A DNA stretch of 64,000 nt from FEN-1219 sp963728995. Its GTDB lineage: Bacteria; Pseudomonadota; Gammaproteobacteria; Steroidobacterales; Rariloculaceae. The stretch is from NCBI GenBank assembly GCA_963728995.1, contig CAVSMD010000004.1, forward strand, positions 310,001 through 374,000. Reading direction: 5' to 3'. A model generated the notes under the pieces. The model was not told the origin of the DNA. It saw only the letters and a program-made list of their open reading frames with translations, and did no database searches. Shown piece by piece: positions 19,621 through 28,898 of this stretch. The stretch's first letter is position 1; each line of letters starts with the position of its first letter. The translations under genes and the position numbers were made by a program.

Positions 19621-20638
19621 CTATTTCGAATTCGTAGTCGTCGGTAGCGTGGTGTTGTAGATCGGGTCACGCGACTGCCCCGGCAACTCGGGGAATTGGG
19701 TGAAACCGCGCCCGTCGTTGAAGCCTTCCTCGCCCGGCAGATGGAAATTCGACACGCCCTTCTCGTCGAGGTACGAGTTGCTGGTCTGGTCGCACTCCCA
19801 CTGGTTGATGCGGTAGTCGGCCTTCTCGAGATCCGTGGCGCGGCGGAAAGCGTAGACCACGTTGACCGGCTTCACGAACGCAAACTTGTCGTAGAACGTG
19901 GCCTGCACCTCGAGCCGCTCGACGCCTTCCGGGTACTTCTTCAGCTGCCAGACCTCGACGCTCTCGAACTGGTTGCTGGTCATCGGCGACCAGCGCGTGA
20001 AGTCGGCGGGGTACAGATACTTGGAGTTCAACACGAGCTTGTCGCCGTCCCAGAACCCGATCGTGTCCCCGTACCACGAGTGCGTGCCGTACAGAGTTGC
20101 TGTGCTTCTTGCCGATCAGCACGCGGCGGATCGACGGGCCGAAGTCGTTGATGAGATACGACTCGTTCGGCAGGTTGATGAACTCGTGCGTGTATGGCTC
20201 GAGCAGGAACCGCGGCATGCCGGGCGGCTGACACTCCCCGAGGCGGTCGTAACGCACCTGGCCTTCCTCCATCTGCTGGCGCCAGCGCTCCTTGTAGGCT
20301 TTCTCGTATGCGGGCGTGAGCACGCCTTCCCGCACCTTGCCGGCCAAGCCGCCGGGGCCGTCGATGAAGACCTCGAGGTGCGTGTTGCCGGCGGTTTGCC
20401 AGATGCCATCCCAGCGAGGCACCGAGGCGAGCGTCTGCTTCGTACCACCCTTGGCCTGCGCGAGCAGATATTCGTAGTGCTCGTCGGAGGTCGCAAACTC
20501 TTTCGGCGGCTTCTCGGTCTTGAGCGGCGGTCCGTAGCCGCCACCGAAGGATCCGCGTTGCGCGAGCACGGCCGATGGCGCCGCCGCCAGCGTGAGCGCA
20601 CCGACGGCCACGCATGCCAGGCCAGCCATTCTTTTCAT
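19621..20638 (-). CDS. Secreted protein with WDGD-type beta domain, partner of DUF6152, one frame break
   Basis: About 338 residues. The signal peptide MKRMAGLACVAVGALTLAAA is followed by a charged linker and a domain containing PPGMPRFLLEPYTHEFI, GPSIRRVLIGKKH, GDTIGFWDGDKLVL and VWQLKKYPEGVERL. The WDGD region and its surroundings recur in the fused protein at 30097-31230 (GHSIGRWDGDVLVVDTVGF). The frame changes near 20090-20100, between GKKH and GTHSWYGDTIGFWDG. It is transcribed just ahead of the separate DUF6152 gene. No enzyme motif is visible. The aromatic-rich beta strands suggest a small binding protein in the periplasm or on the cell surface. Confidence 0.7.
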
Positions 20639-20884
20639 GAAGTCCCCCGTCTACGAAGCGGCATCGATCACCGCAGGTCACGAATACTATGAGCGGCGCG
20701 AGAGAGCGGTCAACGGCACCGCGAGCACTCGGTTCTTCAGAATTATCGCGAGGGACGCGCGACCCGTGGTGCGCTGTGTTGCCTGCGGGTGGGCGTGGCG
20801 AAACTGGTGTCGGCACAACCCGTCAACGTGCTGCGCGACGCCGCCATCGGACGATGGCTGGACGCGCGCTAGTGGCGCCTGATC

Positions 20885-22123
20885 TCACGCCACCGGCGGC
20901 TTCGCCTCGGGCGCTGCGAGCCGTCCGGTCGGCGCCACCTGCGGCAGCGCACCGACGAAGCGCGCCTTCTCGTCGCTCGGCACCGCGCGCGTCCGGCCCT
21001 TGCGCCAGGCCGCGAACCCCGCGAAGGCCAGATGCATGGCCACGGCGCTGCCGAAGTACGCGACGGGACCGGTGACCTGCATGGCGGCGGACACCACCAA
21101 CGGGCCGATGATGGAGCCGATGCCGTTCAGCAGGATGATCGAGCCACTCGCGGCGACCATTTGCTCGGGCCGCAAGTGATCGTTGATGTGCGACACGCAC
21201 AGGGCGTACGTGGAAAGCGACAACCCGCCATAAACGACGACGGCTGCGAAGAACGGAATCGACTCGCCCCTGCCGAGCAGTAGCGCGGCCGCCGCGGCCG
21301 CCGCGGCTGCGACGGACATGGCGATCAGCACGCTGCGTCGATCGATGCGATCGGAGTAGCGGCCGAGCGGCAACTGCAATGCAATCGCCGGGAGGATGCT
21401 CAAGGCCATGAACGTCGATACGCCGGTCGACGCAAACCCGGCGCGTGCAGCGTACACCGGCCCCAGCGAGAACAGCGTGGCCGAGATTGCGCCGGAGAAG
21501 CCGACGCCGATCGCGCCGAGCGGCGAGATCACGAACAGGTCGCGAAACCCGACTCGCTGCGGCAACGCGAACTCCGGCGCGCGCTGGGCCGTGAGCGCCA
21601 TCGGCACGAGGGCCAGGGAGATCAGGACGGCGATCACCGTGAACAGCATCTGGCCGCGCGGATCCGCCAGATTCAGCAGGAACTGGCCGAGACCGAGGCC
21701 CGCATAGATCACCACCATGTAGGTCGCGAGCAAGGTGCCGCGCGAGCGGCTGTCGGCGCGGTCGTTGAGCCAGCTTTCGGCCACGACGTAGATGGCGGCG
21801 AAGCAGACGCCCGAAACGCCGCGCATTAGCACCCAGAACCACGCGGCGACGAACATGCTCTGCACCAGGATCGTGGCCGCGGCCACGGCCGTGAGCGCGG
21901 CAAACACGCGGATGTGCCCGACGCGGCGCACGAGCTCGGGGGCCGCGAGCGAGCCGCCGACGTAGCCCACGTAGTACCCGGCCATGACGACGCCGATGAC
22001 CAATGTCGAAAAGCCCTCGAGCGTGGCGCGCACGCCGAGCAACGTGGCCTGCAGCCCCGCGCCGAGCATGAGCAGGGCCATGCCGAGCAGGAGCGCGAGA
22101 CTATGTTTGAGCGCCTCCTTCAC
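20885..22123 (-). CDS. MFS transporter, YcaD-like
   Basis: Inner-membrane protein of 412 residues with twelve predicted segments, for example LALLLGMALLMLGAGLQ, LVIGVVMAGYYVGYVGG and AAVVVYGGLSLSTYALCV. The loop between segments two and three has the MFS feature GGSLAAPELVRRVGHIRVF, and the central loop resumes with LPQRVGFRDLFVISPLGAI. The pattern GLQATLLGVRATLEGFS resembles YcaD-type drug/metabolite carriers. The substrate is unknown. The frame is intact. The 246 bases between its stop and the upstream WDGD gene hold no gene. The poly-alanine run AAAAAAAAA in the centre is a simple codon repeat. Confidence 0.85.
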   Translation of the reverse strand: MKEALKHSLALLLGMALLMLGAGLQATLLGVRATLEGFSTLVIGVVMAGYYVGYVGGSLAAPELVRRVGHIRVFAALTAVAAATILVQSMFVAAWFWVLMRGVSGVCFAAIYVVAESWLNDRADSRSRGTLLATYMVVIYAGLGLGQFLLNLADPRGQMLFTVIAVLISLALVPMALTAQRAPEFALPQRVGFRDLFVISPLGAIGVGFSGAISATLFSLGPVYAARAGFASTGVSTFMALSILPAIALQLPLGRYSDRIDRRSVLIAMSVAAAAAAAAALLLGRGESIPFFAAVVVYGGLSLSTYALCVSHINDHLRPEQMVAASGSIILLNGIGSIIGPLVVSAAMQVTGPVAYFGSAVAMHLAFAGFAAWRKGRTRAVPSDEKARFVGALPQVAPTGRLAAPEAKPPVA

Positions 22124-22194
22124 GGGGCCGTATGGTTCCGTCTCGCCTCGCGGCGGTCAACCATCTGCCGGTGCACCGGTCCGTCGTGAAGATT

Positions 22195-24813
22195 TCAGGA
22201 CTTCGACTCGTCCAGCCCCTGCTGGATCAGGTAGCGAACGTGCTCGCGATGCGCGACCGTCTCGAGATCGCTGCCGCGCTTGCGCGCGAGCTGCTTGTCG
22301 ATCCACCGCACGCGATCGAGCGCCATGGTCTGCGCAATGTGATCGTACTTGTTGTCGCCCGCGGGCTTCACGATCTTCAGCAAACGCTCCACGTACTCGA
22401 GCTGCAGATTCTGGCGGTACGTGTTCACGCTGCCGTTGAGATCGGCGGCGAACACGGCATCCGTGAGATCGACCAGCATCTGCGCCACGGAGTACTGGTT
22501 GCCATACACCCGTGAGTCCGTGAGCCGCTTCAGCACCACCGGATGCAGCAGATGGTCGAGGATGCTCTTCTGGATGTCGAGCGCGAGATCGTGGATCTTC
22601 GGATCCTCGGTGTAGCCGAAGTGATCGAAGCCGCGCCGCTGCTCGAGCAAGCGGCTCGCGGAGTCGTCGATCATGGCGAACGCGTCGGGCGAGAACACGC
22701 CGTCGCGCAGCACCTGCATCGCGCGATGCTGATCCTCGAGGCTCACCGGCGTCAGCGGCGGCCCGGCGCCGGGTTGATTCACCATTGCCCGATCGACGTA
22801 GACGCCGCCGATGAACCGCGACGCCGTCGTCGCGGCTTGGCGCAGCACCGCCGTCGCCGTCGTGAAGCCGCGCAGCAGCTCCTCGTACGACTTGCCGGAA
22901 TGCATCAGACGGTCGGGGAAGCGCGGCACGACGGCCTTCACGAGCTCGATCTCGTGACGCGAGAAGCCGATCGGATCGCTCGTCATGTCGTCGACCATCG
23001 CGCGCGGATCGATCGCCTTGCCCGGCGCACGCATGTCATCCGCGTCGTTGCCGAATGCCAGGGCGGGCTCCGTGGAGCGCGCGAGAATCTTCTCGAGCCG
23101 CGCGGCCTCGGCCGCGGGCTCGGGCAGCGCAGCGGAGTAGCCGAACGTGATGGCCCACTTGTCGTACGGCCCCGGGCGCGTCGTCCAGAACTGCCCCTGC
23201 TTGTGCCCAGGGAGCGCGAACGGAACCGCGGGGTAGTCCATCACGGAGCCGTGCAGACCTACCGGATAGGTCTTGTCGGGATCGAAGATATCGCTGAGCG
23301 AGTGCATGTGACTCGCACGGAAATTGTGGTTGAGCCCGAGCGTGTGGCCCATCTCGTGCAGCACGAGGAAGTAGACGAACTCCTCGATCAGTCGCTGTTG
23401 CTCCTCGCTGCTCGCGCCGAGCGCTTCGAGCGCGGCCGAGGCGAACAGCATTTGCTGCTCGCCGAGCAAGCCGGCTGCGCACCGCGTCGGATCGTTGCCG
23501 AGAAGCTCGTCGGCCTCGGACGAGGGCCCGAACACGCGCGCCCGGCGCAGATTGCCGCTGATGACCGAGTACTGCAGCATGATGTCGGCGCCGAGTATCT
23601 GACCCGTGCGCGGATCGAAGAAGCTCGGCCCATAGCCGCCGAACTGCGGGCTCGGCGACGCGGCCCAGCGAATCACGTTGTAGCGCAAGTCGCCCGCGTC
23701 CCAGTCCGCATCGTCGGGCTGCGTGCGGACGACGATCGCATTCTTGAACCCGGCGTCCTCGAAGGCTTCGTTCCAGCGTAGCGCCGCCTTTTCGATGATC
23801 GGCCGCAGCTCCACGGGCGTGGTGTTCTCGATCCAGTACACGAGCGGCTCGACGGGCTCCGAGAGCGCCGCGGCAGGATCCTTCTTGACGAGCTTCCAGC
23901 GGCTGATCACGTCGCGGTAGGGCGTCACCTCGGTGGAGCTCAGGTCCGTGACCTTGCCCATGAAGTAGCCGACGCGCGGATCGTCGAACCGCGGGCGGAA
24001 ATCGTCGTCCGGCGCCTCGATCAGCGAATGCTGCACCGTGATGCTCACGTAGCGCGGGTCCGTCACCTCGTCGCCGCCGCTCACGTAGGGCTGCTCGTTC
24101 TCGAAGACGTACTCCACGATGACGTCCGTGTTCTTCGGATAGTTGTGGATGCTGCGGATCTTCGACTTGCCGGCGGACAGCTTGCCCAGGTTGAAGCTCT
24201 CGTTCGGCTTCTTGTTCGGATCCGGCAACGGCGATATGCGATTGAAGCTTTCGGTCAAGAACAGCCCGTTCGCGTTGATGACGAGCACGCCCTTCTTCGC
24301 ATCTTCGGCCTCGATCTTCTGATCGAACGCGACGGCGTGGCTGATGTCGGCGTCGGCCGCGCGCGAGATGGCTTTGGCGGGATCGAAGTAGTAGCTCGTG
24401 TTCTCGACGACGAACTCCACGCGATTGAAGTAACGACCGATGTGAAATACCTTCGCGGCGCCGTCGCCGAACTCGCCGCGGAACTGGCCCGCCGCGGGCA
24501 CGCCGTTCTCCGTATACGTGAAATACAGATACGGCTTGTCGAGCTCCTGCGCGCTCAACATCATCCGCAGATCACCGGTCTTGCGGTCGCGATACAGCGT
24601 GAACAGCCCGTCGATGCGGTCGCTGTCCTTCAAGACCTCGTCGACGGTCTTCGGCTTCTCATCGGCCGGCGGTTTGCCGGCGGCCGCAGCCGCGGCCGGT
24701 CCGCCGGCTTCTTGTCCCGCCGCCGTCGCCACCGCGAGCAGCGCGGCGCAAGCCACGAGAAGCGCCGAAAACACGTGCCGCCTTCGGGGCACGAGAGAAC
24801 CGATCGTCGTCAT
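22195..24813 (-). CDS. Secreted zinc-dependent metalloprotease (DUF5117/DUF4953 zincin)
   Basis: Large exported protein of 872 residues, frame intact. After a signal peptide (VFSALLVACAALLAVATAAG) comes a DUF5117-like region with GLFTLYRDRKTGDLRMML, then the catalytic DUF4953 domain. HEMGHTLGLNHN at about residues 486-497 is a full HExxHxxGxxH site, and GSVMDYPAV downstream serves as the methionine turn of metzincins. The C-terminal third is helical, with RFIGGVYVDRAM. The family is common in environmental proteobacteria and Bacteroidetes; targets are unknown. The start at 24813 (MTTIGSLVPRRRHVF) is the first ATG before the signal. No partner gene overlaps it. Confidence 0.9.
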   Translation of the reverse strand: MTTIGSLVPRRRHVFSALLVACAALLAVATAAGQEAGGPAAAAAAGKPPADEKPKTVDEVLKDSDRIDGLFTLYRDRKTGDLRMMLSAQELDKPYLYFTYTENGVPAAGQFRGEFGDGAAKVFHIGRYFNRVEFVVENTSYYFDPAKAISRAADADISHAVAFDQKIEAEDAKKGVLVINANGLFLTESFNRISPLPDPNKKPNESFNLGKLSAGKSKIRSIHNYPKNTDVIVEYVFENEQPYVSGGDEVTDPRYVSITVQHSLIEAPDDDFRPRFDDPRVGYFMGKVTDLSSTEVTPYRDVISRWKLVKKDPAAALSEPVEPLVYWIENTTPVELRPIIEKAALRWNEAFEDAGFKNAIVVRTQPDDADWDAGDLRYNVIRWAASPSPQFGGYGPSFFDPRTGQILGADIMLQYSVISGNLRRARVFGPSSEADELLGNDPTRCAAGLLGEQQMLFASAALEALGASSEEQQRLIEEFVYFLVLHEMGHTLGLNHNFRASHMHSLSDIFDPDKTYPVGLHGSVMDYPAVPFALPGHKQGQFWTTRPGPYDKWAITFGYSAALPEPAAEAARLEKILARSTEPALAFGNDADDMRAPGKAIDPRAMVDDMTSDPIGFSRHEIELVKAVVPRFPDRLMHSGKSYEELLRGFTTATAVLRQAATTASRFIGGVYVDRAMVNQPGAGPPLTPVSLEDQHRAMQVLRDGVFSPDAFAMIDDSASRLLEQRRGFDHFGYTEDPKIHDLALDIQKSILDHLLHPVVLKRLTDSRVYGNQYSVAQMLVDLTDAVFAADLNGSVNTYRQNLQLEYVERLLKIVKPAGDNKYDHIAQTMALDRVRWIDKQLARKRGSDLETVAHREHVRYLIQQGLDESKS

Positions 24814-24924
24814 CGCCCGCCTCGTCCGTGCTTGTTTGCCGACGGGACGAGAGTCTGCACGTCTCGGCGGCCGAGGGCAAAGGACACGCCGTTCTCGCGC
24901 CCCCGCCACCGAATGGCGTCGCGA

Positions 24925-25693
24925 CTACACGGCGGCCTCGCGACGACCCCCCAGCAATGGGCCCGCGACGAGCCCCGCGACCGTCAGCGTCCAGACGATC
25001 ACGGCGCCGGTCGGCAAGTCGTACACGGCCGACAACAGCAGCCCGATCAGATAGCCGGCGAAACCGATCAGCGTAGCCCGCGACGAGCGCGTGCTTCGCC
25101 AGCGTCCGCGTGGCGAGCGCCGGCACCATGAGGCTCGCGAACACGAGATACACGCCGACGAGCTGCACGGACGCCGTCACGCTGAACGCAAACAGCACGT
25201 AGAACCCGGGCCGGCCCAGCCAGCGCATCACGAGACGCCAGCTGCCGAGCACGGCGGCCGCGAGCACGGCCGCGGGCGCGAGCGTATGCACGTCCGCGAA
25301 CAGGATCTGGCCGACGAGCAGGTCGCGCAGCTCTTCGCCGCCGCGCGGGTTGTTCGCGAGCAGCAGCAGGCCGCCGGTCGCCGCCAGCACGAACGACACG
25401 CCGATGATCGCTTCCTGCGTCTTGCCGAAGCGATGATCGGTCCACGACAGCAGCAGGCCGCCGGCGAGCGCCGCCGCGAATGCCGCCACCTGCGCCGCGA
25501 CGCCGTGCGTCTCGAGGCCGAGCGTGCTCGCGCCGATCACGCCGAGCCCCGCCATCTGCGCGACCGCGAGGTCGATGAAGATGATGCCGCGGCGCAAAAC
25601 CTCGCGCCCGAGCGGCACGTGGGTCGCGAGCACGAGCGCGCCGGCGACGAGGCCGGGCCCGATGATCGTGAGGCTGGTCCCGTCGAAGCTCAC
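24925..25693 (-). CDS. ZnuB-like zinc/manganese ABC transporter permease, one frame break
   Basis: About 256 residues with eight or nine hydrophobic segments. LATHVPLGREVLRRGIIFID and LAVAQMAGLGVIGASTLG are the conserved ABC-3 permease start. LLVGQILFADVHTLAPAAVL and QLVGVYLVFASLMVPALATR follow in family order. The reading frame shifts near 25085, so the last two segments (LIGFAGYLIGLLLSAVYDLP and AVIVWTLTVAGLVAGPLLGG) are read in another frame. The GTG at 25693 overlaps the TGA of the binding-protein gene (GTGA). No ATPase gene lies in this cluster, so the energising subunit must be encoded elsewhere. Confidence 0.8.
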
Positions 25694-26594
25694 GACTTGA
25701 CCTCGAGCAGCGTCTTGACCATGACGTCGAACATGCCGAACAGGTCGTCGGTGCCCGCCACGGCCCCGACGGTATGCGGCAGCACGACGTACGGGATCGA
25801 CGTGCGGCTCGCGAGCCATTCCGAGGCCTTCGCGTCCTCGTACGTGGAGCGGATGATCATCGCCACGGGCTTGCCCTTGAGCTGGCCGAGCAGCTCGGCG
25901 AGGTGCGCGGCGCTCGGCGGCAAGCCCGGCTTCGGCTCGAGGTTGCCGACCTCGACGAGCCCGGCCCAGTTCTCGAGATAAGCCCAGCCCTTGTGATGCG
26001 TGACCACCTGCTTGCCGCTGCAGCGGCGCCACGGCCGCGGTCCAGCGCTCGACCGCGGCCTGCCAGCGCTTCGAGAAGTCCGCGTGGCGCTGCTTGATAC
26101 GTGGCCGCATTCGCGCCGTCGAGCGCGACGAGGCGCTCGGCGAGCGCGGCGGCCACCTTGCCGATGTTGCGCGGATCGGTCTGCACGTGCGGATTGCCGT
26201 ACGGATGCACGTCGCCGAGCGCGCGATCGACGCTGGCCGGCTTGTCGAGCATCTCGACGGAGTCCGACGCATTCAGATAGCCGGGCTGCCCCGGCTGCAC
26301 GGCGGCGTTGCCGGCCTGGCGCAGCAGCAACGGCAGCCAGCCGACCTCGAGATCGGCGCCGGTGCAGATCACGAGATTGGCGCGCCGCACCTTCGCGATC
26401 AGGCTCGGTCGGGCCTGAATGTAGTGCGGGTCTTGCTGCGGGGTCGTCGCCGACTCGGCGTGAATCAAGTCGCCGCCGAGCTCGGTCGCGAGCGCCGACC
26501 ATTCGGGCTCGCACGCGAGCACCTCGAGCGCCGCGTGCGCAGGTGTCGCGAGCGCGGCGAGCAACATAACGGATAGGAACTCGATGCTTTTCAT
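25690..26594 (-). CDS. ZnuA-like metal-binding lipoprotein/periplasmic protein, two frame breaks
   Basis: Cluster A-I metal-binding protein of about 301 residues. The signal peptide is MKSIEFLSVMLLAALATPAHA. Likely ligands are the histidines in DPHYIQARPS, GDVHPYGNPHVQTDPRN and THHKGWAYLENW, with an acidic residue near GTDDLFGMFD. There is no long histidine/acid-rich loop, which some ZnuA proteins have, so zinc or manganese are both possible. Breaks lie near 26100 and 26020. It is coupled to the permease downstream and preceded by a beta-barrel protein and a DUF2946-like protein in the same direction. That looks like a metal-uptake unit spanning both membranes. Confidence 0.8.
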
Positions 26595-26605
26595 GGATAT
26601 CTCCG

Positions 26606-27796
26606 TCAGAACCGGTGCGCGCCATGCGCGCCGAGGCTCATCAAGTACTGGAACACGATCTGGTTGTCGGTCTCGGGCCGCGAGCGGTCGCGATTGACCT
26701 GCAACCGCAGGCGGCTGAACTCGCTGTTCGAGAAGTCCGACATGAGGCTGATGCGACTCGGGTCGTGCGTCGTCGCGAGCGGGTTCGGGCCCACGATCGT
26801 CACGTCGTTGCTCGCGTCGAGCCGGTCGTAGCGAACGCCCGCGCGCCAGCGCGGCCGGAACTGATACACGCCCTGCACGTAGAAGCCGCTCTGCGTGCCG
26901 TCGTACAGGCCGGCGTTCGTGGCGGCGATCGTCGTGACGGCGAGCGCGCCGGACTCGTGCCGCCGCAGATACTCCGCTTGCACCGTGTAATAGCGGTCGC
27001 GCGGGATTGCCGTTCTTCGCCCACTTCCAGATGAAGTCGGCGATCGTGAGCTCGCTGTCGCCCGTGAACGCGGCAGTGCCGCCCGCGAATAGCGAGGACC
27101 GCTCGGCCGCGTCCGCCGACAGGTGCGAGAGCCCCGCGCGCCAGCTGCTCGTGCTGCCGACGTCGCCGCCGACGTGGGCGAACACGGTCCGAACCCCGAC
27201 GCCGTCGTGCGCGGCCCCGGCCGCCGGGAACGCGTCGCCGCGCAGCAGCTCCGCTGCCGAGCTCGATGAACAGCGTCGTCGGCGCCACCCATTTGACCTG
27301 CACGCCGGTGTCCTTGTACGCCTGATTCAGCATGGCGACGTACGCGAGCGGCGCATCGTCGAAGTCCCACGCATGCGAATGGATCGGGTTCAGATAGCCG
27401 ATGTCCGAGAGGAACTGCCCGGCCTTGATCTTGAGCCCTTTCGGCAACGCCAGCGTCTCGAAGTAGCCTTCCTCGAGCTCGACCGACGTCTCGCCGCCGT
27501 TCTGCTGAATGGAGGTGGTCAGAAAGCCGTAGTACTTGTCGTCGACGTTCGCGCTGATCGCGAGCTCCGTCTCGTCCAGCGACAAACCTTCGGTCGGCAG
27601 ACCCGGCTCCGGCATCGAGCAGAAAGCCCGGCAACGCATAGTCGGCCGGATCGCGCGAATAGCTCGCGTAGTGGCCGTTCAAAATGAGGCTGATCGCAGG
27701 ATTGAAGGCGTTCCCACTGACCTGCTGTGCCTGCGCCGCGGCGCAGCACACAATGAATATCGGCGCGGTCAATGCCGCGCGCCATAGGAGTTGCAT
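26606..27796 (-). CDS. Outer-membrane beta-barrel protein linked to metal uptake, three frame breaks
   Basis: About 397 residues. The signal peptide is MQLLWRAALTAPIFIVCCAA. Mature strands include NPAISLILNGHYASYSRDP, YYGFLTTSIQQNGGETSVEL, LIKAGQFLSDIGYLNPIHSH-like repeats and a C-terminus NQIVFQYLMSLGAHGAHRF ending in phenylalanine, typical of barrels. Tryptophan and histidine are plentiful (HSHAWDFDDAPLAYV). No TonB box or plug is seen. Breaks lie near 27610, 27250 and 27005. Its stop is 12 bases ahead of the ZnuA start. I infer a role in bringing the metal across the outer membrane. Confidence 0.65.
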   Translation of the reverse strand: MQLLWRAALTAPIFIVCCAAAQAQQVSGNAFNPAISLILNGHYASYSRDPADYALPGFLLDAGAGSADRRFVAGRDGARDQRERRRQVLRLSDHLHSAERRRDVGRARGRLLRDAGVAERAQDQGRAVPLGHRLSEPDPFACVGLRRCAARVRRHAESGVQGHRRAGQMGGADDAVHRARQRSCCAATRSRRPGPRTTASGFGPCSPTSAATSAARAAGARGSRTCRRTRPSGPRYSRAALPRSRATASSRSPTSSGSGRRTAIPRDRYYTVQAEYLRRHESGALAVTTIAATNAGLYDGTQSGFYVQGVYQFRPRWRAGVRYDRLDASNDVTIVGPNPLATTHDPSRISLMSDFSNSEFSRLRLQVNRDRSRPETDNQIVFQYLMSLGAHGAHRF

Positions 27797-27849
27797 GACT
27801 CCCTCCCTGTCCCGAAAAACGTGGCGCAGGCGAACGCCTGCGAGAACCG

Positions 27850-28182
27850 TCAGGCTGGGGGAGGTTGCGGCGGAGCGCGCGAGCGATACACCGCGCGGAA
27901 CGCGACGGCGACGCTGCCGCGGACGGTCGAGGCAACGACCTCGGGCGCTTGCGGCGGAATATAGTGGGTCGACGGCGTGGCGCCGCCCGCGAGATGATCG
28001 CTGGCCATGCACAGCGCGCACGGCGCGCCGCGCTCGGCCTTGACGTGATCGATGCCGTGCACGATCAGCAGCGACTGGGCCAGCAGCAGCCAGGCGAGCA
28101 GCGCGAGCAGCGCTGCCCGGTGGCGGCGCTGCCGGACGGCGGCGCCAAACGAGAGAAGCTGCTGTTCGACCCGAGCGGTCAT
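27850..28182 (-). CDS. Small membrane-anchored protein, DUF2946-like
   Basis: 110 residues. One hydrophobic segment (ALLALLAWLLLAQSLLIVHG) is followed by CALCMASDHLAGG, where a CxxC pair and histidines could hold a metal, then a proline-rich tail. Proteins of this size with such a cysteine motif are often encoded beside zinc or copper transport genes, and this one precedes the outer-membrane and ZnuA-like genes by 53 bases. The frame is intact. The family call is tentative because the similarity rests on layout. It may be a metal sensor or a periplasmic chaperone for the uptake system. Confidence 0.55.
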   Translation of the reverse strand: MTARVEQQLLSFGAAVRQRRHRAALLALLAWLLLAQSLLIVHGIDHVKAERGAPCALCMASDHLAGGATPSTHYIPPQAPEVVASTVRGSVAVAFRAVYRSRAPPQPPPA

Positions 28183-28257
28183 CCGGCTCGATGCGTCCTG
28201 GAGTGCCGAAAGCCTAGCAGGATCGGGGCGGCCCGGACAGGCGCGGCGGCCGGCGCC

Positions 28258-28761
28258 TCACTGCGAGGCGGGTGCCGCGGGCGGCGGCGGGCCGTCTTGC
28301 GCCTGCACGACGATCTCGCGCTTCGTGAATTTCCACGCGCCGTTCACCTTGCGCAACGCGTCCACGTAATGGCCGGCCGCGAGCACGCCGTGCGGCGAGT
28401 CGCCCACACCGATGTCCTGCCAGTAGGCACCGCCGGTCGCCCGGTCGCCGTCGATGGCGTACGAGAGGTTCGAGATCACATGGATGACGCGCGGCTCGGC
28501 CGGCAGGCCGTTCAGGAGGCCCTTGATGCCGGCGGGCCCTTTGACCGTTTGCGCGCCGAGCGAGAGCTCGCCGTCGGCCGTGAACGTGGCCACATAGGCG
28601 TCCCAGTCGCGCGCATCGAGCGCGCGCGGATAGTCGCCCGCCACGAGCTGATCGATGGCGAGACGCTCCGCGGCGGCCGCGATTCGCGCGTCCGGCGCCG
28701 GCGCCGGCTGGCAACCGGCGCTGCAAAGACCAAGGGCCATCAGTAGCCGTAGCGATTTCAT
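28258..28761 (-). CDS. NTF2-like (SnoaL fold) lipoprotein
   Basis: 167 residues. The N-terminus MKSLRLLMALGLCSAGC ends in a lipobox, so the protein is probably anchored in the membrane. The domain has AIDQLVAGDYPRALDARDWD and YVATFTADGELSLG, the helix and strand pattern of NTF2-like proteins, and ends with KVNGAWKFTKREIVV. NTF2-like folds serve as enzymes (isomerases, dehydratases) or ligand binders. No catalytic Asp/His pair can be placed with confidence. It is divergent from the DUF2235 gene. A second exported NTF2-like protein lies at 52226. Confidence 0.75.
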   Translation of the reverse strand: MKSLRLLMALGLCSAGCQPAPAPDARIAAAAERLAIDQLVAGDYPRALDARDWDAYVATFTADGELSLGAQTVKGPAGIKGLLNGLPAEPRVIHVISNLSYAIDGDRATGGAYWQDIGVGDSPHGVLAAGHYVDALRKVNGAWKFTKREIVVQAQDGPPPPAAPASQ

Positions 28762-28898
28762 CGGAAGCCTCCTCGGGTTCGGCGTGGCCGTCGCGGGCCG
28801 CTCGGTGATACTGTTTTGTCACGCCGCCGTTTGCAACGGTCGGCGAGGCCCTGCCGCCAAGCCGCCCGCCCGGGCGCCCGTCGCTTAGGAAAGCACCG

